Positions 1-8,862 of a DNA stretch of 64,000 bases are shown here, piece after piece. The stretch's first letter is position 1; every line of letters begins with the position of its first letter. Source of the DNA: Thermosporothrix hazakensis. GTDB lineage: Bacteria; Chloroflexota; Ktedonobacteria; Ktedonobacterales; Ktedonobacteraceae. The notes beneath the pieces were generated by a model that saw nothing but the letters and a program-made list of their open reading frames with translations, was not told the origin of the DNA and made no database searches. Both the position numbers and the translations under genes were made by a program. The DNA is taken from the NCBI RefSeq assembly GCF_003253565.1, contig NZ_QKUF01000007.1:186001-250000 (forward strand), read 5' to 3'.

Positions 1-2
1 GT

Positions 3-1424
3 GAGAATGGCCCGGGTGGTATCTCGCGAACGCAGACCATCGCGAAGGCCGATCTTGACTCCCGCCTTGTGTCCTGGTTCCAGACCATAAAACAGGCGCG
101 TAGCTCTGTTGACGCCCTGTTTGGCGCGTTGCAGCAGCTTACAGATGAATTCCTGCATCAAGGTGGACGGGATCGACGTGACGGCCCCCGACATTCGCAC
201 CGCTTGCATGAACGTCTGGATCAACCCTTGCGCCTGACTTCCCAGGTTAGCAATCTGCCTTCATGGAGCAATGTGATTCAGCTCTGGCATCAAACGGAGC
301 AGCGCTTGCAGCAGGTCATTGATCTGGCACAGAAAGCAGAAAAGGGACTGCTTGGCGGACAGAGACAGGGGAATGCTCGTGACAAAGGAAGTGGTGAAGA
401 GAGTTCGCTGGCCTCTGAGCTGGCGGGCGTTGCCTCACAGCTTCGTGAATTAAAGCATCTGGGCCAGCAGGCCTTCTCGCTATCCGACTCCGAAAATGTG
501 TACTGGCTCCGGCAGACCCAGAATATAACGACCGCTTCTCAGATGCAACATCGTACTTCCCCTGCCGAGCAGATGCCGGTTTTGTATGCGCAAACAATAC
601 AGACGTCACAGCTTCTCCGTCGTCTGTTACTGACAGAGGGGAAAGCGACTGTATTTGCTGGCGCGGCCCTTTCGGTTGAGCAATCTTTTGCCTTTACACG
701 GCAGCGTCTGGGTTTAGAGGATGGTTGCCCGGCATACTCGGTTGTCAGCAAGCGGCACAAGCAAACGCTCTTACTGGTGCCGAGTGATGTTCCTGAACCG
801 AATGCTCCGCAGTATCAGCGTCGGCTTGAGGAAGCACTGATTCAAATTGCAACCTCGCTGGAAGGGCAGGTTGTCGCTCTGTTTACCTCGCATGCGGCAT
901 TACGAAGCTCCTACGCGGCCATCAAGCCAGTACTGGAAGCCCGTGGTATTCTGGTGCTCGGGCAGGGTATTGATGGGTCGCCGCGGCATCTCTGGCAGGT
1001 GTATAAAGAGCAGGAGCGCGTGGTGCTGCTCGGCGCAGGTGGTTTCTGGGAAGGAACAGATGAGGTGCCACATTCCCCGGCATGTCTGTTCGTTGCCCGA
1101 CTGCCGATGCCGGTCTTGAATGATCCTCCGATGGCGGCCCGGGCCGAGTTGATTTCCGATCAGTTGCATCAATTAACGGTGCCTCTGGCCTCCTTGCGTA
1201 TGCGCCGGGCTCTGAACCGCCTTGCCTGGAATGATACCAGACGAAATGCTATTGTGATTTTTGATCGGCGTATTATATCAAAGGAATATGGCTCAATGAT
1301 TCTCCATAGCCTGCCCCGGAGCTCCCAGCGGCAGGTGATAGCGCAAGAACTGTCTGAAACCTTGCTGGACTGGTTGACAGTCATGGATGCCTGGGAAGAT
1401 GAGCCGCTTACCGCTCAGAAGTAG
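3..1424 (+). CDS. DinG-type ATP-dependent helicase, C-terminal part (5' truncated by window)
   Basis: The reading frame is already open at the first bases of the window, so the gene starts upstream; 473 residues are visible. The last 200 residues look like the C-terminal helicase domain of the DinG/XPD superfamily 2 group. They show the segment ALFTSHAALRSSY, then a glycine-rich stretch with GFWEGTD, where family members have the motif V/VI 'WEGVD' region, then LPMPVLNDPP, and a final block with RALNRLAWNDTRRNAIVIFDRR that corresponds to the QxxGRxIR region. The last block is degenerate (NRLAWN in place of QGxGRLIR). The nucleotide-binding half and the FeS region, if present, lie outside the window. 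The family unwinds DNA during repair or R-loop removal; a role here is inferred. The stop is 33 nt before the next gene on the same strand. Confidence 0.75.
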   Translation, partial: ENGPGGISRTQTIAKADLDSRLVSWFQTIKQARSSVDALFGALQQLTDEFLHQGGRDRRDGPRHSHRLHERLDQPLRLTSQVSNLPSWSNVIQLWHQTEQRLQQVIDLAQKAEKGLLGGQRQGNARDKGSGEESSLASELAGVASQLRELKHLGQQAFSLSDSENVYWLRQTQNITTASQMQHRTSPAEQMPVLYAQTIQTSQLLRRLLLTEGKATVFAGAALSVEQSFAFTRQRLGLEDGCPAYSVVSKRHKQTLLLVPSDVPEPNAPQYQRRLEEALIQIATSLEGQVVALFTSHAALRSSYAAIKPVLEARGILVLGQGIDGSPRHLWQVYKEQERVVLLGAGGFWEGTDEVPHSPACLFVARLPMPVLNDPPMAARAELISDQLHQLTVPLASLRMRRALNRLAWNDTRRNAIVIFDRRIISKEYGSMILHSLPRSSQRQVIAQELSETLLDWLTVMDAWEDEPLTAQK

Positions 1425-1457
1425 GACTGCTGGCAGAAAGGATAGTGTGACCAAGCG

Positions 1458-3569
1458 ATGATCAAAGCGACTGGAGAGGAGAAACGGAACCTCCGCATTG
1501 TGTATGGGGCATGCCCGCATGATTGCCCGGATTGCTGTGCACTGGAAACACAGGTAGATGAGCAGGGACGAGCCGTTAGTGTACGTGGACGAGCCGATCA
1601 TCCTGTTACCCGTGGCTGGTTATGCGCGAAGGTCAATCGCTATCTTGAGCGAGTTTATCATCCTGATCGTTTGCTCTATCCCTTGCGTCGGGTTGGCGCA
1701 AAAGGGAAGGGAAAGTTCGAGCGAATTTCCTGGGATGAGGCCATTGCGGTCATCGTTGAGCGCTGGCGTGATATCATTGCTCGGGCGGGCGCGCAGTGTA
1801 TCCTTCCATATAGTTATGCTGGCACGCTTGGACTGGTTCAGGGCGCGGTGACTGATACGCGATTCTGGAATCGGCTTGGCGCCTGTGGCCTTGAGCGTGC
1901 GATTTGCGGACATGCGGCTGAAGAGGCGGTACAGCTCGTGGTCGGCGGTCGTCTTGCCCCTTCTCCCGAGGATCTGGTACACAGCAAGTTTATTGTGATA
2001 TGGGGGAGTAACCCGGCCAGCGCCGCACCGCATATTATGCCTTTCCTCCGTCAGGCGCAACGCAACGGCGCTCAGATCGTTGTGATTGACCCGATTCGGA
2101 CGCTTACCGCTCGTTCTGCTGACTGGCATATTCAGCCGATTCCTGGAACTGATGCCGCACTGGCTCTTTCAATGATGCATGTGATGGTGACGGAGGGCCT
2201 GCATCATCAGGAGTGGATCGATCACTATACTATCGGATGGGAGCATCTGCTTGAGCGTATTCTGCAATTCCCGCCAGAGCGTGCGGCCCAGATCACTGGG
2301 CTGTCGGTTGAGACGATTGTGGAGCTTGCCCGACGCTATGCGACGACCAGCCCGGCTATGTTGCGCCTGACCGATGGTATTAATCGACATACCAACGGCG
2401 GCCAAACGGTAAGAACCCTTGCCTGTTTGCCCGCTGTTGCTGGTCACTATGGCGTTGCTGGTGGTGGTTTGATGTATAGTACCAGCGATTGGGTACAGTG
2501 GAATAAAGCGGCACTTAGCCACGCTGATGACCCCGCTTGCCCGCCCGTGCCTCGCGTGTTGAATATGAACCGCCTGGGTGCACTGCTGACTGGTGAAGCC
2601 GATCCCCCCATATATTCGCTCTATGTCTATAATGCGAACCCTGTTGCCTCATCTCCCAATGCTGGTAAGATCGTTGAGGGCTTACAGCGTGAGGACCTTT
2701 TTGTTGTAGTGCACGATCTTTTTGAGACCGATACCGCTCGCTATGCGGATATCGTGTTGCCTGCAACCAGCCAGCTGGAACAGACCGATCTTCATAAGCC
2801 GTACGGACATTTGAGCTTGAACTACAACACTCCTGCCATTGCGCCGCTTGGTGAGGCGCGTAGCAACTGGGATGTAATGCGTGCTCTGGCTGCCGGAATG
2901 GGATTTGAAGAGGAGTGGTTACAGGCTGATGCCGATACAATTATTCAAGAGGTACTGGAAGCGACAGCCGCTCACAATCCCTATCTCCATGGTATTACAC
3001 TTGAACGGCTGAAAGAACAGGGCTCGCTTCCGCTGGCGGTTCCTGCTGCTGAGCGTGTTCCGTTTGCTGATGGCCATTTTCGTACTCCTTCGGGCAAAGT
3101 TGAGTTCTACTCTGAGCAGGCAATGCGCAAGGGCTATGATCCGGTGCCCGGTTGGGTACCAGATGCTGAGTCGAATGTTGGAAAGCAGGCAGTGACTGTC
3201 AATGGCCCCTTGCCGCTGCTCAGCCCTGCCGCGCACCATTTTATCAGTTCGACGTTTGCCAATCAGGAGATCCTGAGACAGAAAGAGGGAACGCCAACGC
3301 TGCGTATTCATCCAGTTGATGCTGAAGTGCGCAATATTCGCAGTGGTCAATATGTGCGCCTCTCGAATGAACGCGGCTGGTGTCGGTTGGTTGCCGAGGT
3401 AACTGAAGATGTGCGAGAAGGTGTGCTGGCAACTACAACGGTCTGGTGGCCGCGTTTCAGCCCCGATGGGCAGAATGTGAACTGGACGACGCCTGATCGC
3501 CTGGCTGATTTCAACGGTGGTAGTACCTTTCATACCAATCTGGTTTTCGTTGAGCCTGTAAATGAGTAG
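1458..3569 (+). CDS. Molybdopterin-dependent oxidoreductase, 4Fe-4S and bis-MGD type
   Basis: The 703-residue protein has the layout of the DMSO reductase superfamily large subunit. An N-terminal 4Fe-4S motif uses C19, C23, C26 or C27 and C56 (ACPHDCPDCC followed by GWLCAKV). The molybdopterin-binding core contains WGSNPASAAPH, and a C-terminal MopB_CT-like barrel includes LRIHPVDAEVRNIRSGQYV. C150 in ERAICGHAAEEA is the likely protein ligand to molybdenum, by position. No Tat signal is seen before the cysteines, so the enzyme is probably cytoplasmic. It is not accompanied by an FeS-electron transfer subunit or membrane anchor, and the substrate cannot be named from sequence alone. Family members act on formate, thiosulfate, polysulfide or other oxyanions. 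The preceding Shine-Dalgarno is weak (AAAGGA), so the start is only moderately certain. Confidence 0.85.
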   Translation: MIKATGEEKRNLRIVYGACPHDCPDCCALETQVDEQGRAVSVRGRADHPVTRGWLCAKVNRYLERVYHPDRLLYPLRRVGAKGKGKFERISWDEAIAVIVERWRDIIARAGAQCILPYSYAGTLGLVQGAVTDTRFWNRLGACGLERAICGHAAEEAVQLVVGGRLAPSPEDLVHSKFIVIWGSNPASAAPHIMPFLRQAQRNGAQIVVIDPIRTLTARSADWHIQPIPGTDAALALSMMHVMVTEGLHHQEWIDHYTIGWEHLLERILQFPPERAAQITGLSVETIVELARRYATTSPAMLRLTDGINRHTNGGQTVRTLACLPAVAGHYGVAGGGLMYSTSDWVQWNKAALSHADDPACPPVPRVLNMNRLGALLTGEADPPIYSLYVYNANPVASSPNAGKIVEGLQREDLFVVVHDLFETDTARYADIVLPATSQLEQTDLHKPYGHLSLNYNTPAIAPLGEARSNWDVMRALAAGMGFEEEWLQADADTIIQEVLEATAAHNPYLHGITLERLKEQGSLPLAVPAAERVPFADGHFRTPSGKVEFYSEQAMRKGYDPVPGWVPDAESNVGKQAVTVNGPLPLLSPAAHHFISSTFANQEILRQKEGTPTLRIHPVDAEVRNIRSGQYVRLSNERGWCRLVAEVTEDVREGVLATTTVWWPRFSPDGQNVNWTTPDRLADFNGGSTFHTNLVFVEPVNE

Positions 3570-3592
3570 TTCTGCACTTTTAGGATGAAGTA

Positions 3593-3601
3593 TGGTATAA
3601 T
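3593..3601 (+). promoter_or_regulatory. Extended -10 promoter for the GAF histidine kinase gene
   Basis: TGGTATAAT combines a perfect -10 hexamer (3596-3601) with an upstream TG in the extended -10 position. The -35 region is poor, as is usual for extended -10 promoters. Transcription would begin near 3608, about 27 nt before the GTG start of the kinase. Confidence 0.6.
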
Positions 3602-3634
3602 CGTCTTATAACGGAAATAAACGAGGTGGGGCGA

Positions 3635-5635
3635 GTGAGCCAGCATGAGCTTTCTGAGGAACAGTCCCCGAGCAAGGTACAGGAGCTGCCGGGCAGTACT
3701 CCTGCCACGTCATACAGGGAAATACTTAAATATATAACTGAGATCGGTGGCTCGCTGCGTCTGCATATGGATGTGGACACGCTAATTACGCGTGTTGCTA
3801 CGGCAACCTGTGAGGCGCTTCGCTTCCGCTATTGTGCGCTCTATCTCTTTGATGGAAGCGGTTTCTATCGCGTTCGTGCTGTTTCTGAGGGTATTGATCA
3901 GGAAGACATCATCTATCTACAGCAACATCCTGTCCCTGAGGCGATTCTCTCACGCTTAATGCAGCCAGAGTATCTGGTCAGCCGTTCGTATTTTGTGCCA
4001 GAAGAATCGCCTCTCTGGTTAGATGATGAGGTTGCTCGTCATTTTGTGATAGGCGAGGTCTATGGGCAGGAAGAAGATGTCCTGCCATTGATCGGCGTCG
4101 TGGAGACAGAAAGTATCCCCGAAGAGTGGAAGCCGCTTGATTTGATGATTGTGCCTCTGCGACGTGCCGATGATTCACTGCTTGGTTTTTTGACTCCAGA
4201 TTCCCCACTTGATGGACGTCGTCCGACGCTTGAACTGGTAGAGCTTCTGGAGCTGTTTGCCAATCAGGTTGCGGTGGTGATAGAGGGGGCGCGTTTGTAT
4301 GACGAGGCACGCCAGAGCAGCGAGGAACGGGCCGCCTTGATTGAGATCAGCCGCTCGCTCTTTGCCCCTGATGCTCTGCATGATACCCATTCGGTGTACC
4401 GCACGATTTATGCGCAGGTATGCCGTATGATGCCAGTTGATGCCTTCTTTATCGCTCGCTATCATCAAGCAAGCAGAGAGGTGATAGTTGATTACCTGGT
4501 TGATGAGGGTATTTCCTATGCTCCTGTGACGCTGGCATCGCGACCACATTGGGTAGAAGGGTTGCTTCAGAAAAACGAAGGTTATCTCTTTTCGACCTTT
4601 CACGAGTTGAATCACTTTTTGCATGAAGCCTACGCAACCAGTACTGTTTTGATTGGCAATCAGCGTCCCTCCGAGTCGATGCTGTTTGTGCCGATTCATT
4701 ATGGTGAAGAGGTGATTGGCCTGCTTTCGGTACAGTGTTATATTCCCCATGCGTATACGGAACGCCACCTTGCGATCTTGCGTGAGATTGGCGTGCAGGC
4801 TGGTATCGCGATCATGAATGCCCGGCTCTATACCGAGTTGCGAGAGGCTGTCCAGCAAGCTCAGGAGTCGGAACAGATGAAGAACCAGTTCTTGATGACA
4901 GCTTCGCATGAGCTTCGCACACCTATCACCGCAATTCAGGGCTATCTTGAACTCCTATCGGTACATGGTGCCTCGCTGGACGAGGCGCGAAAAGAGCGTT
5001 TTATTGTCAATGCGCGTCGGGCGAGCGAAGAGCTGATTCTGCTGTTAAGCAATGTGATGGATACCAGCAGGATTGATCAGGACCGTGATCGTGTGATGTT
5101 GAAATACGATGCGGTGCCAGTGCTGGATGCGGTGCGCGTCATTCTAGAGATTCTGGAACCATCGATTGCTCGTGAACAGCGATGCGTAGAGGTTCAGGTT
5201 CCCCCTGATTTGATGGTCTGGGTTGATGACCTGCGACTTCGACAGGTATTGCTCAACCTCGTTGGGAATGCGCTCAAGTATGCTCCTGCCCCGGCGAAGA
5301 TCATGTTGCGAGCGCAAAGTATCGAGGTATCGGTGTTGCAACACCGATTGACACAGATCAAGCAGAAACCGCTGACGACTGATACCGAACGCTTCATTCT
5401 GATTGAGGTTCGTGATTGGGGGCCTGGTATCGCGCCCGAGGCTCAGTCAATGCTCTTCACCAAGTTTATGCGTCTGCCCGGATCGCACACCAGGAACCAA
5501 CGGGGTGCGGGATGGGGTCTTTATCTTTGCCGTGAATTGGTGGAGGCAATGCATGGGCGCATCTGGGTAGAAAGTACCGGTGTCGTAGGTGAAGGAGCAA
5601 CGTTCTTTGTAGCACTTCCGCAGGTTGTGCCCTGA
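3635..5635 (+). CDS. GAF-GAF sensor histidine kinase
   Basis: The 666-residue kinase carries two GAF-like domains at roughly residues 35-225 and 235-405. A short linker follows, then a HisKA dimerisation helix with phospho-acceptor histidine in TASHELRTPITAIQGYLELL, then a HATPase domain. The ATPase shows the N box (LNLVGNALKYAP), G1 (RDWGPGI) and G2 (GAGWGLYLCREL, where Trp replaces the usual Leu or Ile). There are no transmembrane helices, so it is a soluble sensor responding to a ligand or redox cue through its GAF domains. No response regulator gene is adjacent. I chose the GTG at 3635 because AGGTGG lies 5 nt upstream; an in-frame GTG at 3626 would overlap that site. Confidence 0.88.
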   Translation: MSQHELSEEQSPSKVQELPGSTPATSYREILKYITEIGGSLRLHMDVDTLITRVATATCEALRFRYCALYLFDGSGFYRVRAVSEGIDQEDIIYLQQHPVPEAILSRLMQPEYLVSRSYFVPEESPLWLDDEVARHFVIGEVYGQEEDVLPLIGVVETESIPEEWKPLDLMIVPLRRADDSLLGFLTPDSPLDGRRPTLELVELLELFANQVAVVIEGARLYDEARQSSEERAALIEISRSLFAPDALHDTHSVYRTIYAQVCRMMPVDAFFIARYHQASREVIVDYLVDEGISYAPVTLASRPHWVEGLLQKNEGYLFSTFHELNHFLHEAYATSTVLIGNQRPSESMLFVPIHYGEEVIGLLSVQCYIPHAYTERHLAILREIGVQAGIAIMNARLYTELREAVQQAQESEQMKNQFLMTASHELRTPITAIQGYLELLSVHGASLDEARKERFIVNARRASEELILLLSNVMDTSRIDQDRDRVMLKYDAVPVLDAVRVILEILEPSIAREQRCVEVQVPPDLMVWVDDLRLRQVLLNLVGNALKYAPAPAKIMLRAQSIEVSVLQHRLTQIKQKPLTTDTERFILIEVRDWGPGIAPEAQSMLFTKFMRLPGSHTRNQRGAGWGLYLCRELVEAMHGRIWVESTGVVGEGATFFVALPQVVP

Positions 5636-5680
5636 TTGCTTTATTCCCCCTGAGAAGGCAAGCAAAGCGGTCATGGAGAT

Positions 5681-5709
5681 TTGACGTGCAGAGTTCTCTA
5701 TGCTACCAT
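5681..5709 (+). promoter_or_regulatory. Sigma-70-type promoter for the small basic protein gene
   Basis: TTGACG (5681-5686), a 17-bp spacer and TACCAT (5704-5709) form a good vegetative promoter. It implies a leader of about 150 nt before the ATG at 5868. Confidence 0.6.
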
Positions 5710-5762
5710 ACTTTAGCAGTCTCTGTTCATTGCTAGAGGAGCATTGGCCGTCAGGGATCTCC

Positions 5763-5800
5763 AGGCCTTATTGCGGATAGAACTTTGTTCTCGCAAGCCT
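5763..5800 (+). other. Stable hairpin in the leader of the 114-aa gene
   Basis: TTGCG (5771-5775) pairs with CGCAA (5792-5796), AGAAC (5779-5783) pairs with GTTCT (5787-5791) across a TTT loop, and AGGC/GCCT can close the outside. No T-tract follows, so it is not an intrinsic terminator. It lies between the predicted transcription start and the ribosome-binding site and could stabilise or regulate the mRNA. Confidence 0.45.
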
Positions 5801-5867
5801 GATCTGACCTCAGTTGTGTGAGATCGGGTCGGGGAGGGCAGGGGGTCTTCAGAAGCGGAGGTTTTTT

Positions 5868-6212
5868 ATGAACTTATATGAACAATTGCTGGTAGTCCGA
5901 GAGCGCCTTGAGGGGATAGGGGCTCATGATGATAGTATGTCATTGGTAGAGAAGTTGTTGAAAAAGGCTGAGCCAGCAATGCACGATAGAACCAGTGTTT
6001 CGCAGATACAGGTTCTTCGGCATATGTTGCGGTTGCCTGAAGTCATTGACAACTATAATGTCTACAATGACTTGCAGGAGCTCATGAGCGAACGTGATGA
6101 AACGGATATCATTGCTCGGGAGGATGCGGCCCCCGCAGCCTACGAATACAACGATCGTCGTCCTAAGCCACGTTCGTATTATAAGGCGCAGAAAGCCAAG
6201 AAGAAGGGCTAA
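5868..6212 (+). CDS. Small basic-tailed protein of unknown function
   Basis: I do not recognise this 114-residue protein. It starts MNLYEQLLVVRERLE, has a leucine-rich helical first half, an acidic middle, and a strongly basic tail ending KPRSYYKAQKAKKKG. There is no signal peptide or membrane segment. The ATG at 5868 is preceded by GGAGG with ideal spacing; the frame also runs 18 codons further upstream but with no ribosome-binding site. It converges on the PspA-like gene with only 12 nt between the stops. The lysine-rich tail suggests nucleic-acid or membrane-surface contact, which is inference only. Confidence 0.65.
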   Translation: MNLYEQLLVVRERLEGIGAHDDSMSLVEKLLKKAEPAMHDRTSVSQIQVLRHMLRLPEVIDNYNVYNDLQELMSERDETDIIAREDAAPAAYEYNDRRPKPRSYYKAQKAKKKG

Positions 6213-6224
6213 CATGCTTGCTGT

Positions 6225-6941
6225 TTAGTGAGCGGTTGGCCCTTCATTTTGTTTATGTTGCAGTTCTTCTTTCATCGCTTGAAGTTGCGTCTCAACGTTT
6301 TGTTCGATGGTGATCTGCTGCAACGCCTCGATATGCGATGTCCCTGGTTCGGGCAAATACTTTCTTTGCCCTCCCTGTTCTAGAAGCGGGTGTGCCAGGG
6401 CATCTGCTTCCTCCCGGAGCATGCGGACCTGCTCCTGTGCCTGTTCGAGCATCAGACGCGCCGAGTTCATATCCTGAGCGATTCCCTGAATTTCCTCACG
6501 AACTTGCAGGCGTGTTGTCGCGACTCTGTACTGCACCTTGAGCATCTCTTTTTGTGTGCGCAGGCCATCGAGGCGCAGGGAGAGCTGCCGTTCAAGCTGT
6601 AGCAGGTCTGCTTCCTGTCCCCGAAGCTGTGCGATCTGGGTTTCAAGGGCATGGAGCTGAGCAATTCTGGTCTCGTTGCTCAAGAGTGCCTGTCGAGCCA
6701 GCTCTTCTTTGCCTGCCTGAAGGGCATATCGGGCCTGTTGCTGGATGGTGTCACTCTCGTCTTTTATTTGTTTCTGCATTATTTCCAGCCGTTTGCGTTG
6801 CATGGTGATATCGGTGACCGCACGACGCAGGGTATCCAGTCGAGTGGTGTGCGTGGCATAGGCTTCATCGATCAGTGCTACCGGGCCTTTTTCTGCACGC
6901 TGGAAGCCCAATAGCCGGGCGAGGAATGAAAAAATACCCAT
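6225..6941 (-). CDS. PspA/IM30-like coiled-coil protein
   Basis: The 238-residue protein starts MGIFSFLARLLGF, an amphipathic N-terminal helix typical of PspA/IM30 proteins that bind stressed membranes. A long uninterrupted coiled coil follows, rich in Q, E, L and R (residues about 30-195), with a short charged tail. PspA-family proteins assemble ESCRT-III-like scaffolds that limit proton leakage; that role is inherited from the family. The start at 6941 is favoured because GGAGGT precedes it and the hydrophobic helix begins at residue 1; an upstream in-frame ATG at 7040 adds 33 residues of no family character. No PspF or PspC gene is nearby. Confidence 0.75.
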   Translation of the reverse strand: MGIFSFLARLLGFQRAEKGPVALIDEAYATHTTRLDTLRRAVTDITMQRKRLEIMQKQIKDESDTIQQQARYALQAGKEELARQALLSNETRIAQLHALETQIAQLRGQEADLLQLERQLSLRLDGLRTQKEMLKVQYRVATTRLQVREEIQGIAQDMNSARLMLEQAQEQVRMLREEADALAHPLLEQGGQRKYLPEPGTSHIEALQQITIEQNVETQLQAMKEELQHKQNEGPTAH

Positions 6942-7099
6942 AAAAAAACCTCCATCTCTCTCTGTATCATATCCTGAAATATATACGTCGTGCCAGCCGC
7001 TTCGTTCGGATCCGGGACATGTGGGAATGCATCTCACCATTGAGGCAGAGAAATGTGCTGATTTTGCAGAGGAGAATTTGTATTTTGGTGATAATGCTC

Positions 7100-7128
7100 T
7101 TGACAGATCTATAAGACCCCGCTATACT
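7100..7128 (+). promoter_or_regulatory. Consensus promoter of tRNA-Gly
   Basis: TTGACA (7100-7105), exactly 17 bp, then TATACT (7123-7128) place the start near 7135, a few bases before the mature tRNA 5' end at 7140. This is the closest to consensus of the vegetative promoters I found in the window. Confidence 0.9.
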
Positions 7129-7139
7129 ATAGGGTGTAA

Positions 7140-7211
7140 GCGGGTTTGGTGTAGTGGTAACACGCAACTTTCCCAAAGTTGAGACCGCGGGTTCGAGTCC
7201 CGTAACCCGCT
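7140..7211 (+). tRNA. tRNA-Gly, anticodon CCC
   Basis: A complete cloverleaf is visible. Acceptor GCGGGTT (7140-7146) pairs with AACCCGC (7204-7210) and the discriminator is U (7211), normal for bacterial glycine tRNA. The anticodon stem CAACT/AGTTG encloses the loop TTCCCAA, giving anticodon CCC. The T arm contains the GTTCGAGTC core. CCA is not encoded. It decodes GGG codons. It is followed directly by an intrinsic terminator, so it is a monocistronic tRNA gene. Confidence 0.96.
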
Positions 7212-7221
7212 CTTCTAGAAA

Positions 7222-7255
7222 AAACGCCTGTCAGTTTCGACAGGCGTTTCTCTTT
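7222..7255 (+). terminator. Intrinsic terminator of tRNA-Gly
   Basis: An 11-bp perfect stem pairs 7222-7232 with 7239-7249 around a 6-nt loop, and TTT plus TCTTT follow. A preceding A-run may make it work for the convergent MFS gene as well. Confidence 0.85.
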
Positions 7256-7263
7256 GCTTGTTT

Positions 7264-8595
7264 TTATCCCTTACGTTGCAGACGAGCCTGCATCGCCTTC
7301 ATATCTCCCGCTACCGTCTTCAGACCAATCAAGCAGATAAGTCCGGCAACAAGCAAGCAGATGGGACCGGTAGTCTGTAGAGCGAGTCCGAGCGAACTCC
7401 TATCGGCAATCGCACCAATAATGATGGGAGATAGAGCGTCACCAAGCAGGTGCGCGATCAGGAGAGCCAGCCCGATAGCAGTAGAGCGAATCTCTGGTTC
7501 GATAATATCCTGAATCACGGCATTCAGCGGCCCCAGGCACATACTCAGTGCCACAATAGCCAGGGCGAAAATGCAGATAAATGGGACCAGAGCGTGAGTG
7601 CCTAGAGCAAAGAAGGTGAGCGGCGCACCGAGTAGAAATGCGATGGTCGAGATCAACAGGCGTCCCTGGGGAAAGCGCCGATGCAGGTAGTCACCAATCC
7701 AACCGCCAAGCAGTGTCCCGACAATACTGCCGACCGCCAGCGTTCCGCCGGAAACCGCTCCTGCCTGCGCCTCCGTCAGCTTGAAGTCTCGTATGATGTA
7801 GGTTGTGATCCATCCCTGGGCCGCGCCAACAATAAAGAAGCTGGCAATAAATGCCCCGAGCAAGATCCAGTAGGTGGGAATACGGAAAATGCGTGCAGCA
7901 TCTTGCAGGAAGTTCTTGTTTAGTCCTCCGTGGCCGGCAGCAGCGCTACTCTCTATTTCCCCTTCTTCGGCGTTATCAAACGCGCCGCGCTGTGGCTCGG
8001 CTGCCCGCCAGATGAGAAAAGCGACGATCAAACCGGGGAGCCCGACAAGGTAGAAGGCCCAGCGCCAGCCAAGCTGAAGGGCGACAACTCCGCCTAAGAG
8101 CATACCGATCGCAGTTCCAACAACGTTCCCGATGGACCAGATAGAAAGCATTCTGCCACGCACATCCTTAGGGAAGGAGTCACCGATCATGGAGAGTGAG
8201 GCTGGTGCATAGCCCGCTTCTCCGATCCCCAAAACCGACCGGGCAAGGAACAATTGAATGAAGTTGAAGGTAAATCCTGCTACCGTTGTAGCAACGCTCC
8301 AGATCGCAACGCAGAGCGCTATAATATTTTTTCGTTTGCCATAGTCTGCCCAGATTCCCAGGGGCAGTGTTGCGATTCCATAGACCAGTAGAAATGAGGA
8401 GATCAACCAGCCAAGTTCTGTATCGCTCAGATGGAATTCGGTTTTAATCTGCGTTTGTACAACCGGTAGGATTGCTCTGTCTGTATAGTTTAATATGTTG
8501 ATGATGAGCAGGAGGATAAAAGAGTACATGGCTTGCCGCCGCGTCAGGGGCTTTACGGGCTTCAGGTCACGCTCAAGTGAGGTTGCATTTCCCAT
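7264..8595 (-). CDS. Major facilitator superfamily transporter (spinster/ACS-like)
   Basis: This is a 443-residue integral membrane carrier with the twelve-helix MFS pattern. Helix 1 carries ILNYTDRAILPVV, close to the NYxDR motif of spinster-like and anion:cation symporter carriers. The A motif after helix 2 reads GIWADYGKRKN. A central hydrophilic loop (about residues 205-230) contains acidic residues. The sugar or organic-anion substrate cannot be told. The ATG at 8595 is preferred; an in-frame TTG at 8646 would add 17 polar residues. It converges on the tRNA gene and is divergent from the DedA gene. Confidence 0.85.
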   Translation of the reverse strand: MGNATSLERDLKPVKPLTRRQAMYSFILLLIINILNYTDRAILPVVQTQIKTEFHLSDTELGWLISSFLLVYGIATLPLGIWADYGKRKNIIALCVAIWSVATTVAGFTFNFIQLFLARSVLGIGEAGYAPASLSMIGDSFPKDVRGRMLSIWSIGNVVGTAIGMLLGGVVALQLGWRWAFYLVGLPGLIVAFLIWRAAEPQRGAFDNAEEGEIESSAAAGHGGLNKNFLQDAARIFRIPTYWILLGAFIASFFIVGAAQGWITTYIIRDFKLTEAQAGAVSGGTLAVGSIVGTLLGGWIGDYLHRRFPQGRLLISTIAFLLGAPLTFFALGTHALVPFICIFALAIVALSMCLGPLNAVIQDIIEPEIRSTAIGLALLIAHLLGDALSPIIIGAIADRSSLGLALQTTGPICLLVAGLICLIGLKTVAGDMKAMQARLQRKG

Positions 8596-8862
8596 AGATA
8601 CTGCATTGTCCCTTTCTATATCGAGTGTTTTGCTGCTGCACAACAATGGCGGGTGTAGGCCATTAGAGGTCGCCTGGCGACGAAGTTATTATGAATGGAA
8701 TATACCTGTTCTTGCGTATTGTACTACACTCTGCTTGCGCTGACATCAGTTGAGGACGTCTGCTCGGGACTGTAGGGGGAGAGATGCTACCCTGTGATTG
8801 CTCGATTCGTCTTAGGTCAAGAGGGTCATTTTTTTTGAAGGCTGAGGGGAGGCAAACTGTTT

